A DNA stretch of 25,747 bases from a virus. The notes below the pieces were generated by a model that saw only the letters and a program-made list of their open reading frames with translations, searched no databases and was not told the DNA's origin. The stretch lies in the IMG/VR virus record IMGVR_UViG_3300025117_000214, positions 1-25,747 of that record; one strand, written 5' to 3'. Both the position numbers and the translations under genes were made by a program. This document shows positions 1 to 6,759 of this stretch, piece by piece (position 1 is the first letter of the stretch; each line of letters opens with the position of its first letter).

Positions 1-980
1 CAAATTTTATCGTGTTTGATCAGTTCATAAATATGTATAAGATTTATTTCTGTAATTTTTTTATTAAATAGTTCAGTAATCTTTAATACGGAAGACTTAG
101 GAATATTGTCATTAGAAAGCTTCATAAGCTTATAATTCAAAATATATTGGTTTATATTGTCTGATAGTAATCTGAATGCTCTGGCGTCATCTGTGTGATC
201 GTGGGAGTAATCTAGAACGTTATCTACGGTGTATTGTTTGTCTTCATTTAAGAAACTAAAATGCTTGTTTATATTCTTAATTCCTAATCCCTTTATTCCC
301 GGTACATTATCACTTTTGTCACCAACCATAGATTTATATAAGGCAAAGTTATTTGGACTAACGTTAAATCTTGTTAATACATTTTCTTTTGTGACAACTT
401 CTTTTTTAATAGGATTCCAAACTTTTACTCTATCATCAATTAGCTGATAAAAATCTTTATCTGAAGAGATGATAAATAATTCCTGTAGTTCTTTTTTATT
501 TTTACATATATCTATTAAACAGCTTATTGAATCATCAGCTTCAATGCTATCTATACATATAAAAGTTATAGGAAGATTTTTTAAATATTGAACAATACGC
601 AATAATTGATATTGCATTTGTTTTCTTTCTTCTTCTTCATTTTCCCACTTATAAGCTCTGTTTAATCTTGTACCAGATCCACGGTTTTCTTTATAATCAG
701 GAAATATTTTTTTTCTTCTTTTAGAAGAGTCTTTACCATCTAAAACAATAAAAATACGAGTGGGTCGTAATGCTCTAATAGAAACCCCCAAAGTATGAAG
801 AAAACCGACTATTCCACCAACATGGCGTCCATCTTCATTTGTTGTAGGCATTACAACCCAAATTCGTATGAAATTATTTAAACAGTCAACAATTAAAATT
901 CTAGAATTTAAAGTTAAATCTTTTTCTTCTTTATGTTCTTTTTCTATTATTTTAAGAAGTTCTTCAAATTTTTCATTCAT
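1..980 (-). CDS. rnh: 5'-3' exonuclease / flap endonuclease, T4 RNase H-like (3' end cut by window edge)
   Basis: I translated this frame by hand: it is open for 326 codons from ATG at 980 to the window edge, so the C-terminus is missing. The family removes RNA primers and 5' flaps on the lagging strand using two metal ions. Seen: the first metal Asp in ILIVDCLNNF (D32), IVLDGKD (D81), an acidic cluster SIEADD (E148-D150), ISSDKD (D174, D176), and the helix-3-turn-helix stretch MVGDKSDNVPGIKGLG (about 218-233) with D221 and D224. These match the PIN/FEN fold of T4 RNase H (about 305 residues), so little is missing. The start overlaps the uvsX stop as TGATG, implying translational coupling. 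It is the last gene of a gp32-uvsX-nuclease operon, consistent with a shared role in replication and recombination. Family call is firm; the symbol is by analogy to T4. Confidence 0.9.
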   Translation of the reverse strand, partial: MNEKFEELLKIIEKEHKEEKDLTLNSRILIVDCLNNFIRIWVVMPTTNEDGRHVGGIVGFLHTLGVSIRALRPTRIFIVLDGKDSSKRRKKIFPDYKENRGSGTRLNRAYKWENEEEERKQMQYQLLRIVQYLKNLPITFICIDSIEADDSISCLIDICKNKKELQELFIISSDKDFYQLIDDRVKVWNPIKKEVVTKENVLTRFNVSPNNFALYKSMVGDKSDNVPGIKGLGIKNINKHFSFLNEDKQYTVDNVLDYSHDHTDDARAFRLLSDNINQYILNYKLMKLSNDNIPKSSVLKITELFNKKITEINLIHIYELIKHDKI

Positions 981-2287
981 CAATCTTCTACTGTTTCGTC
1001 AATTTCTATTTTAGATTTATCTATATTTTCAGAATTTCTGTCTACGTATTTCATAATGATTTTATCTGCAAGATTATCATACAACAGCTGTTTCTTTTGT
1101 GGATTATTAATTATTAATTCTTCGAAATTTGGGTTTTGAAATCTTGTCATTTCTAAATCGTTTTCTATCATATACCACCCTTTTACTTCTTTAAATTTAT
1201 TATCTTTATTTTCTGACTTAGTTTCATCTTCTAATTTTTTGGCTTTAATAATAGAACCATATTTTTTTCCTGTTTCAAACCAAGTTGTAGAATTATCTAA
1301 CCCTCTATCAAAATAAACATCATAATCACAAGATCTAAAAGATGGACCTAATTTACTTTTTATAACTTTACAGTTACCTCTAATACCAATTATATCAGTG
1401 CCACTTTTTAGTTTGCTTATATTTTTTAATCTCAATCTTAATGATGCATGAAATTGTATTGCCTTTCCGCCTGATGTTGTATACGGATCTCCAAATGTTA
1501 CTCCAATATTTGATCTTAATTGATTTGTAAAAATTAAAGCTATTTTATGATTAGCTATTACTTTACCAATTTTCCTCATAGCTTGTGATAATATTGTTGC
1601 CTTTTGAGTAGCAAACCCTTGTTTATCATATGTTCCCTCATCTTCAACTTTATTTGTTGCACCCATAATAGAGTCAAGAGCAATGGTAACTAATCTATCA
1701 CTGTTTGCTTTTCTAACACTCTCAATAATGTTTTCTATAGTCTGGAATGCGTCTTCTATAACTGGTATTGGAGCATAAATCATTTTACCTAAATCTAATC
1801 CTATTGCTTTCATAAATTCTCTATCAGCAGAATGTTCAGTATCTATTAATACAGGAACTCCATTCTTTTTTTGAGTTTCTAATAATATATGATGAACTAA
1901 TAAAGACTTGGCTGTGTTATGATTCAACATTCCATTTCCAAAATAACATTGATCATCATAATTTTTTTCATCTATTACTATATCTACAATTTTATATTTT
2001 CCAATATAATTTACTGCTTTTACTAAATGATAATTATCGTCATCACATAATATTTTAGTTTCATTTGGTATCAATTCGAGTGTTTTTACCCACCCAGAAT
2101 TAGTAAAAAATTGATGTTTTTTTGCTACATTTTGTTTATAGTTATTTTTTAATATAACTTGCCAAGTATCTAATAATCCTTTTTCAATGTATTTTTTTAT
2201 ATATACGTATTCTCCATTTTTTGATTTAACTTTTATTTTTTTATTTTCTTCAAGTAATTTTTTTATTTCTTTAATTTCTACTTGCAT
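980..2287 (-). CDS. uvsX: UvsX recombinase C-terminal part preceded by the C-terminal half of a split intein
   Basis: Residues 1-124 are an intein C-terminal fragment ending in NGMLNHN, and residues 125-435 are the UvsX C-extein beginning TAKS. The extein shows RecA-fold landmarks: the end of the Walker A loop (T125-S128), an IDTEHSA catalytic Glu region (E151), Walker B ALDS (D205), and the DNA-binding loop region with NQLRSNIGVTFGDP and SGGKAIQFH. UvsX coats ssDNA and performs strand exchange in phage recombination-dependent replication. Joined to the 77-residue N-extein upstream, it gives 388 residues, matching T4 UvsX (391). ATG at 2287 lies within the last 10 bases of the endonuclease gene (TTATGCAAGTAG), so its translation is probably coupled to that gene. 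The protein can be active only after trans-splicing, because this ORF lacks the N-terminus and half of the P-loop. The stop overlaps the nuclease start by one base. Confidence 0.93.
   Translation of the reverse strand: MQVEIKEIKKLLEENKKIKVKSKNGEYVYIKKYIEKGLLDTWQVILKNNYKQNVAKKHQFFTNSGWVKTLELIPNETKILCDDDNYHLVKAVNYIGKYKIVDIVIDEKNYDDQCYFGNGMLNHNTAKSLLVHHILLETQKKNGVPVLIDTEHSADREFMKAIGLDLGKMIYAPIPVIEDAFQTIENIIESVRKANSDRLVTIALDSIMGATNKVEDEGTYDKQGFATQKATILSQAMRKIGKVIANHKIALIFTNQLRSNIGVTFGDPYTTSGGKAIQFHASLRLRLKNISKLKSGTDIIGIRGNCKVIKSKLGPSFRSCDYDVYFDRGLDNSTTWFETGKKYGSIIKAKKLEDETKSENKDNKFKEVKGWYMIENDLEMTRFQNPNFEELIINNPQKKQLLYDNLADKIIMKYVDRNSENIDKSKIEIDETVED
1916..2287 (-). other. Split intein, C-terminal fragment (IntC, 124 aa)
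   Basis: Codons 1-124 of the downstream uvsX ORF. Seen: a block B-like segment AKKHQFFTNSGW with the conserved His (H58) but Ala (A55) where TxxH inteins usually carry Thr; a block F-like segment VDIVIDEKNYDDQCYFGNG; and block G NHN with penultimate H123 and terminal N124. The next residue is T125, a valid +1 nucleophile. There is no endonuclease domain inside. The fragment holds nearly the whole HINT fold, so the split lies close to the N-terminus, unlike the common split near the endonuclease insertion point. Confidence 0.9.
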
Positions 2288-3492
2288 AATTTTAATAATC
2301 TTTCTTTCTGTTTTGAATTTAATATAATTAAATTATTTTTTATTAAATTTAGAATTTTATTTTTATTTAAAATATTTTTTATATCATAAGTTTCTTCTGT
2401 TATATAATTACATTTTAAATTAAATTTGTTACAATATTCTTTTAATGCATAAAATTTAAGTTTATTTAAAGATAAATTGATTAATACTTTGGGTTTGATT
2501 TCATATATATTGTTTTCTATAATAATGTCTGGATTATATGTTTTTTTTGTGTTTTTATATTTAAAGCTTATTCTATGTTTAGATAATGAAAAATTTATAT
2601 TATTTTCTATTAGATAAATAAAAATTGATAATTCTAAAGAACTTCTAAATAAAATTTTTTTACCATTATTAATTAAATGACCAAATATTCCTCTACCTGA
2701 TAAATATGATGGAGATCTTCCATACATTGAAGTTCTTTTTGTTTTTCCATATAATTTTTTAAGATGTATATAGTTATGAAATTGATTTATATTTTTTAAT
2801 TTTAATTTAATGTCTTTAGCAAAATCATTATTCTTTAATCCATCTATATATATCCCTTTAGCATCATTACTTAATTCTGGTAAAGCATTTTTTCTATCTA
2901 AAGCATTTTGATGTAATCTTTGTGCATTTTTTTTAAATTGATTTTTAGCTTTTATAGCATTTAATATTTTACCATTATTTTTTGCATTTTCAAAAAAATT
3001 ATAAAATTTTAAATAATTAGTTATAGGAATTGGACCAATTTTTGTTATTTTGCATATATCAGTTATAGACTTTCCGTTTTTTATTTCTTCTCTAATCAGT
3101 TCTCCAAAATTTTTATTAATATTGTTGAATCTTTTTATTCTTTTTAATTTTTGATATTTTTTTAATTTTATAGATTTATTTCTTTTGTTTGTACCATTTA
3201 ATTTGTTCTCTAATTTAAGTTTTGTTTCATCTTTGGATATTTTAAATCTTTTTTTTAGTGTTTTTTCATATATATTATAAAAATTATATTCTTTGACTGT
3301 TTGTAAAATTATTCTTTCATTTTTTATATTAAAAATTTTTGCTATTTCAAATCTATTTTTTCCTTCTATCAGTAAGTTTTTAATTTTATTCCAATTATCA
3401 AATTTAAATTTACAAATATGATAATGCGAATTATAATTATTTTTACTAATTATTTTATTACACAATTCACATTTTATATAATTTACTATCAA
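2278..3492 (-). CDS. Free-standing homing endonuclease lying between the split intein halves
   Basis: A 404-residue protein, very rich in Lys, Asn and Ile. N-terminus: a zinc finger-like CELC with H23 and C27 (C8-x2-C11-x11-H23-x3-C27). Two helix-turn-helix-like stretches follow (about 39-71 and 131-166), both ending in a similar NYLKFYNF/EYNFYN pattern. The C-terminal domain (about 256-370) reads as a PD-(D/E)XK nuclease: E287 in RSSLELS, PD at 321-322 in YNPDIII, and E331-I-K333 in YEIKPK. It probably cleaves intein-less uvsX at the P-loop and so spreads the insertion; that is inference from position. The start is TTG at 3492, chosen because GGAG sits 7 bases upstream. The gene ends 10 bases inside the downstream uvsX ORF. 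It looks even more AT-rich than its neighbours, fitting a separate mobile origin. It could belong to the Vsr-like EDxHD endonucleases of fractured genes, but the visible motif is closer to PD-(D/E)XK. Confidence 0.82.
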   Translation of the reverse strand: MIVNYIKCELCNKIISKNNYNSHYHICKFKFDNWNKIKNLLIEGKNRFEIAKIFNIKNERIILQTVKEYNFYNIYEKTLKKRFKISKDETKLKLENKLNGTNKRNKSIKLKKYQKLKRIKRFNNINKNFGELIREEIKNGKSITDICKITKIGPIPITNYLKFYNFFENAKNNGKILNAIKAKNQFKKNAQRLHQNALDRKNALPELSNDAKGIYIDGLKNNDFAKDIKLKLKNINQFHNYIHLKKLYGKTKRTSMYGRSPSYLSGRGIFGHLINNGKKILFRSSLELSIFIYLIENNINFSLSKHRISFKYKNTKKTYNPDIIIENNIYEIKPKVLINLSLNKLKFYALKEYCNKFNLKCNYITEETYDIKNILNKNKILNLIKNNLIILNSKQKERLLKLCK

Positions 3493-3524
3493 AAAATTTC
3501 TCCATATACTTATTTTTATTATTA

Positions 3525-3532
3525 TATAAATA
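3525..3532 (-). promoter_or_regulatory. TATTTATA box before the homing endonuclease
   Basis: Sense-strand TATTTATA, 32 bases before the TTG start. The same box occurs before four other genes (20085-20092, 23022-23029, 25045-25052, 25643-25650), so it may be a promoter element giving the endonuclease its own transcript. It is the reverse complement of the T4 late box TATAAATA. Confidence 0.3.
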
Positions 3533-3548
3533 TATGGATTTTGAAATT

Positions 3549-3821
3549 TTATTCAATTATTATATCAATAATTGTATCTTCAGAAACACAACTTTCTAGT
3601 CCGTTTATTTCTGTAATTCTTCCAACAGGAATTCCACCGTTTCTTCTATTTGATATTACCATATCCATGATTGGGTCTCCAATCGAGACCCAATCTGTAA
3701 TGTCTGATGGATTCCATTCTGGATTATCAAGAAAATATGCACTAAAAGGACTTTCAGAAGAATTTATAACATTATATACTGAAGAAATTAATTCATCATG
3801 AATTTCACTTTTTTTCTTCAT
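3549..3821 (-). CDS. uvsX: UvsX N-terminal part plus 13-residue N-terminal split-intein fragment
   Basis: A 90-residue ORF. Residues 1-77 are the UvsX N-extein, ending RITEINGLES, the first half of the Walker A loop. Residues 78-90 (CVSEDTIIDIIIE) start with Cys and match intein block A (C-x4-T-x-I). A TAA stop follows directly, and the frame downstream holds more stops, so the intein piece is really only 13 residues as written. The GIPVGRITEINGLES context is typical of RecA/UvsX just before the P-loop. ATG at 3821 lies two bases after the gp32 stop, so the two genes are co-transcribed. Alone, this fragment cannot bind ATP. Splicing would join S77 to T125 of the downstream ORF, restoring GLES-TAKS. 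As in T4 UvsX (from memory, with Phe there), the usual Gly before the P-loop Lys is replaced, here by Ala. Confidence 0.92.
   Translation of the reverse strand: MKKKSEIHDELISSVYNVINSSESPFSAYFLDNPEWNPSDITDWVSIGDPIMDMVISNRRNGGIPVGRITEINGLESCVSEDTIIDIIIE
3552..3590 (-). other. Split intein, N-terminal fragment (IntN, 13 aa)
   Basis: Codons 78-90 of the upstream uvsX ORF, from TGT (Cys, the splicing nucleophile) to the Glu codon before TAA. CVSEDTIID fits intein block A. From memory, the best known short IntN pieces are AceL-TerL (25 residues) and VidaL (about 16), so this would be among the shortest natural ones. Confidence 0.85.
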
Positions 3822-3823
3822 TT

Positions 3824-4600
3824 TTATTTCTTAGGAAATAATTTATCAAAAGCTGCAGATGCTTTATCGACATCTTCATTTTTTACTTCTTCTTCATCAT
3901 TACTATTATTTGAAATTTCTTTTTCTTCCTTACTATTTTTGTTCTTTAACCAATTTTCTAGAATATCTTTCAGTTCGTCATATTCCAATTCTTTATAGAT
4001 ATCATTGATATTTTTTTGTTCATCAAGATATTTTTTAATTAATTCTTCAGAGTCTGAAAGTGGACTGGTATTTCTTTTTGTTCTAATTGAAGTTTTACCA
4101 AAATTGTTTCCTGCCTCTTCTGGAGTTTGATAAGTTATTACTAAATCAGTTCCATTATTTATATCAGAAATATCACCGTAATCTGGATCTGACATAATTT
4201 TTAGAATTTCTTCATAAGTAGTTTTACCAAATTGCCAAAATCTTATTCCCTCATCTTCCTCACTTCTTACTAAAACTGGAACAAATATTCTCATTTTGGC
4301 TCTTAATGTTCTGCTTAGTGCATAATCATTTTTATCTCCAGTTGCAGCTAGTTTATCAGCAAACTTTTCAAAGGGGTCTGGATTTCCAAAGGACTTTGGG
4401 GAAATATAATTTTTATTGTCTATACCATAGTGGAAAAATAATTCTATAAAAGGATACTCGGCGTGTTTATATGGAACTATTCTTACTGTGTGTTCTCCTG
4501 TAGGCTTCCACATCCCAGAAGTTCTCTGAGATGAATCTTGTAACCCTTTGAGTGTTTTTCGAACTTTATCTAAAAGTTCTTTGTGAGATCTTGTCTTCAT
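3824..4600 (-). CDS. gp32: gp32-like single-stranded DNA-binding protein
   Basis: A 258-residue protein that coats ssDNA during replication, recombination and repair and interacts with UvsX and polymerase. Seen: the gp32 core with FFHYGID (near residue 56), the FGNPDPFEKFADKL region, PVLVRSEEDEGIRFWQFGKTT (a highly conserved gp32 stretch, about 107-127), DYGDISDINNGTDL, and an acidic tail rich in Glu, Asp and Ser that ends in AAFDKLFPKK. The basic N-terminus (KTRSHKELLDKVRKTL) corresponds to the cooperative self-interaction region of T4 gp32. ATG at 4600 is supported by GGGAG 10 bases upstream. It is the first gene of the tightly packed gp32-uvsX-nuclease operon. Its leader carries a repeated hairpin-forming element (separate entry). 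T4 gp32 has about 300 residues; this one is slightly shorter. Confidence 0.93.
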   Translation of the reverse strand: MKTRSHKELLDKVRKTLKGLQDSSQRTSGMWKPTGEHTVRIVPYKHAEYPFIELFFHYGIDNKNYISPKSFGNPDPFEKFADKLAATGDKNDYALSRTLRAKMRIFVPVLVRSEEDEGIRFWQFGKTTYEEILKIMSDPDYGDISDINNGTDLVITYQTPEEAGNNFGKTSIRTKRNTSPLSDSEELIKKYLDEQKNINDIYKELEYDELKDILENWLKNKNSKEEKEISNNSNDEEEVKNEDVDKASAAFDKLFPKK

Positions 4601-4704
4601 TTTTTATTACTCCCATTATTTAATGTTTAATAATTTATTAGTTATCAGTTAATATTTTAATGCATAACCAAATAACCAATTTTTAATAAATATAAAAAAA
4701 AATT
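4601..4704 (-). promoter_or_regulatory. gp32 leader with tandem TTGGTTAT repeats and a potential hairpin (candidate operator)
   Basis: Reading the sense strand, TTGGTTAT occurs twice in tandem (4679-4664). ATAACTAA (4645-4638) downstream can pair with either copy in an 8-bp stem containing one G-U pair. Another short palindrome, TAATAAATTATTA, overlaps the 3' arm. The rest is an AU-rich run leading to GGGAG and ATG. In T4, gp32 represses its own mRNA through a structured and unstructured leader, so an analogous role is possible but unproven. Confidence 0.4.
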
Positions 4705-5106
4705 CTACAATTCAACTATTTTAAGTAATTTAGTATTAATTTTTTTGAATTCATTGTTGTCTATAACTAATATTGAATTTGAATAATTATTCCAGTCAAC
4801 TAAAAATTTTTTATCTAATATTCCATCGTTAAGTAGAGTAATAAGATGATTCAAAGCATTTATAGTATAGAGAGTATTGGAAATCTTTTTCCTGTGAACT
4901 GAAATTGTATTTATAGGAATAGTTTCAACTTTGATTTCTTTTGAGCTGTCTATATTATAGCTACAGATTAGTTTATTATTCTCATTAACACTCTGTAAAA
5001 TAAATATTTTATCAAATAGAATTGTATAAGAACTTTTAATAGATTCAACTATTTTATCTAAATTCTTACTGTCTGTAAATGTTATTAGTAATTGAGAAGT
5101 AAACAT
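4705..5106 (-). CDS. Hypothetical protein in the replication module (133 aa)
   Basis: I do not recognise a named family. The protein has an N-terminal alternating strand/helix region (LLITFTDSKNLDKIVESIK) and a conserved-looking centre (ISVHRKKISNTLYTINALN, about residues 69-87). The end is VDWNNYSNSILVIDNNEFKKINTKLLKIVEL-like, suggesting a small compact alpha/beta protein. There is no signal peptide or membrane segment. ATG at 5106 follows the 53-aa gene's stop by 14 bases; the Shine-Dalgarno is weak. Position between the polymerase-like gene and gp32 suggests a replication or late-transcription accessory role, which is inference only. T4 RegA was considered and the sequence does not resemble it as I remember it. 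Confidence 0.6.
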   Translation of the reverse strand: MFTSQLLITFTDSKNLDKIVESIKSSYTILFDKIFILQSVNENNKLICSYNIDSSKEIKVETIPINTISVHRKKISNTLYTINALNHLITLLNDGILDKKFLVDWNNYSNSILVIDNNEFKKINTKLLKIVEL

Positions 5107-5120
5107 TTAGTTTTATAATG

Positions 5121-5282
5121 TCAACATTTATTAATAATTTTTACGCGATATTTCTTATTATCATATTCAAATTCTTCTATACCTCTATTATTCTTAGCAG
5201 AAGCAATTGCTTTACTAAGAATTTTGGCTCCGCTGTAAGAATTAACTAATTTTTTAGCTACACCTTTTATAGGAGCTGCCAT
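5121..5282 (-). CDS. Small hypothetical protein (53 aa)
   Basis: A short ORF translated by hand: ATG at 5282, TGA at 5121. The protein begins MAAPIKGVAKKLVNSYSGAK, continues with KAIASAKNN, and ends EYDNKKYRVKIINKC. A good ribosome binding site, AAGGA, lies 8 bases before the ATG, and the gene fits exactly between its neighbours. The N-terminal half is basic and Ala/Ser-rich; the C-terminal half looks like two beta strands. Function unknown; location suggests the replication module. Confidence rests on the ribosome binding site and the tight fit, not on homology. Confidence 0.62.
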   Translation of the reverse strand: MAAPIKGVAKKLVNSYSGAKILSKAIASAKNNRGIEEFEYDNKKYRVKIINKC

Positions 5283-5320
5283 ACAATTTCCTTTTTATCA
5301 TTTTATAATAAATATATAAA

Positions 5321-6640
5321 TTATACAATTTTTATTAAGTTTTCATAATCTTTTCCATATAATATAGAAACAGGAAATTTATGATCTTGTTCAATTATGT
5401 CCTTGATTTTTAAAATAAAATCTTTTCCATCATTTAAATTAAAGTCAATAAGTACTGAATCATAAATATATAATACAGTTTTTGATTCATAGTTTTCCAT
5501 AAATTCGTATAATTTATCGAGCATTATCATATTGTTCTCAGTTTCATATGCCTGTAAGTAATAATTAAAGAGTTTATTTGGAGTAATATTTTTAATGTTA
5601 CTAATTTTCTTTTTGAATAATCTAGTTTCTGTGTAACTATTTTCTTTATAAAATCTATATAGTTCGGTGATAAATTTTTGTGTCTTATAAAAAAATGGAA
5701 TACTTAAAAATTCTTCCGGAATATTACCATAAATAATTTCAAATAAAAGTTGTTTAGATTGTTTATATTCTTCTTCTGTTAAATCATCTTTATTGAAAAA
5801 TATTTTGCCTAAAACTTTATAAGGATGTTCTTTAAATTTTTCACCAATAATATCAGCAATTAAATAGAAATGATATGCGTTATAATCTATTAACAATAAA
5901 TAACCACTGTCGCTAAATCGACTTATAAAATGCTTTCTTGTTCCGTCATTTTTATTCATTGCTACAAAGTTAAATCCGTTATATGTACATGATGGTCTTT
6001 CTGTAGACGTATAGGGATTGTATTTGTAAAAAATTAACTCATCAGCATTATCAGTCTTTATTCCATTTCTTTCAATTCTATAGAGATTATTTAATAATAA
6101 AGAATTCATTTTATTGTAAGTATCTGATTCTAATATATTTTTGTTTTCTAATAATTTTAATATTTTATCTTTAATGTTATGCAAATATTCTATATGTTTT
6201 TGTAATGGAATGATTAAATTATTCTCACTGTTATTATAAAATTTTCTATAAATAAACTTGTGAGCTTGTGTATATTCATAAAAATTATTTTTTAATTTGT
6301 TGCTAATAATATAATCTAATAATTCCATATCTTTCCAAGTTTCATCTAATTCTTCTTTAAAATTATGCTGAATATTTCTCTTGTCTATTATAAATTTTTT
6401 ATTTTTAGACAATTTAATTAATGACAATAATTTATTTACTTCTTCATTTGATATATTTAAACAATCTGGATGGTTGATTGGAACAACAAATTCTTCATTT
6501 TTTGATATGTAAATAATAGAAATATTGTTTAGAATAGGATGGACTTTGTCATTATAAAAAATAGGAATTAAGATAAAATCATTAATTTCTGTTTCTTTTA
6601 TTAATTTTAGATATGATTCTTTAGATTCTGTTATTAACAA
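5321..6640 (-). CDS. Diverged, shortened family A DNA polymerase-like protein
   Basis: A 439-residue protein with the three polymerase motifs of the Pol I family in order. A thumb/palm entry YNPYTSTERPSCTYNGFNFV (about 207-226) corresponds to the T-x-T-G-R-L region. Motif A is LLLIDYNAYHFYLIADIIG with D252. Motif B is EYKQSKQLLFEIIYG with K293, K296, F300 and Y304-G305. Motif C is YIYDSVLID with D394, where HDE is usual. Both metal-binding Asp are kept, but the motif A Glu and motif C His/Glu are replaced. The N-terminus looks like a decayed 3'-5' exonuclease: PINHPD, then DMELLDYI, where DTMLxxYL is usual, without the DxE catalytic motif. The start is TTG at 6640 with AAGG 6 bases upstream; no nearby ATG is better. 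It may be a working minimal polymerase, an accessory enzyme, or a catalytically altered relic. Confidence 0.72.
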   Translation of the reverse strand: MLITESKESYLKLIKETEINDFILIPIFYNDKVHPILNNISIIYISKNEEFVVPINHPDCLNISNEEVNKLLSLIKLSKNKKFIIDKRNIQHNFKEELDETWKDMELLDYIISNKLKNNFYEYTQAHKFIYRKFYNNSENNLIIPLQKHIEYLHNIKDKILKLLENKNILESDTYNKMNSLLLNNLYRIERNGIKTDNADELIFYKYNPYTSTERPSCTYNGFNFVAMNKNDGTRKHFISRFSDSGYLLLIDYNAYHFYLIADIIGEKFKEHPYKVLGKIFFNKDDLTEEEYKQSKQLLFEIIYGNIPEEFLSIPFFYKTQKFITELYRFYKENSYTETRLFKKKISNIKNITPNKLFNYYLQAYETENNMIMLDKLYEFMENYESKTVLYIYDSVLIDFNLNDGKDFILKIKDIIEQDHKFPVSILYGKDYENLIKIV

Positions 6641-6759
6641 ATGTAACCTTTTTTAAATAAATATAAAAAAAATTACAAAAAATTTTAATTTTTATATATT
6701 TATTTTTGTCCCTCTAGTATTAAAAAATTAAGTTAACTATAAACTAAAAGTTCATTAAT
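6641..6759 (-). other. Intergenic spacer at the border of virion and replication modules
   Basis: An AT-rich spacer of 119 bases between the last virion gene and the polymerase-like gene. On the sense strand, a segment beginning AAATATATAAAAATTA can pair imperfectly with TAATTTTTTTTATATTT downstream, so a weak terminator-like structure is possible. A TTTATATTTATT element lies just before the polymerase-like gene and may be its promoter. No ORF of note is present. Confidence 0.3.

Noticed and set aside
3525-3532. T4 late promoter TATAAATA on the plus strand
   Set aside because: It would transcribe away from all genes here; no plus-strand gene follows any copy, so it is reported only as a recurrent box.
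3418-3801. Plus-strand open frame across the uvsX N-part and endonuclease start
   Set aside because: Antisense to uvsX N-extein; the translation is a shadow with no recognisable motif.
980-3821. uvsX broken by frameshift or mis-assembly
   Set aside because: The break points fall precisely at an intein Cys and an Asn-Thr junction, and the intervening gene is intact with its own ribosome binding site, so a fractured intein explains everything.
4705-5106. RegA-like translational repressor
   Set aside because: Size is similar to T4 RegA but no sequence resemblance could be seen.
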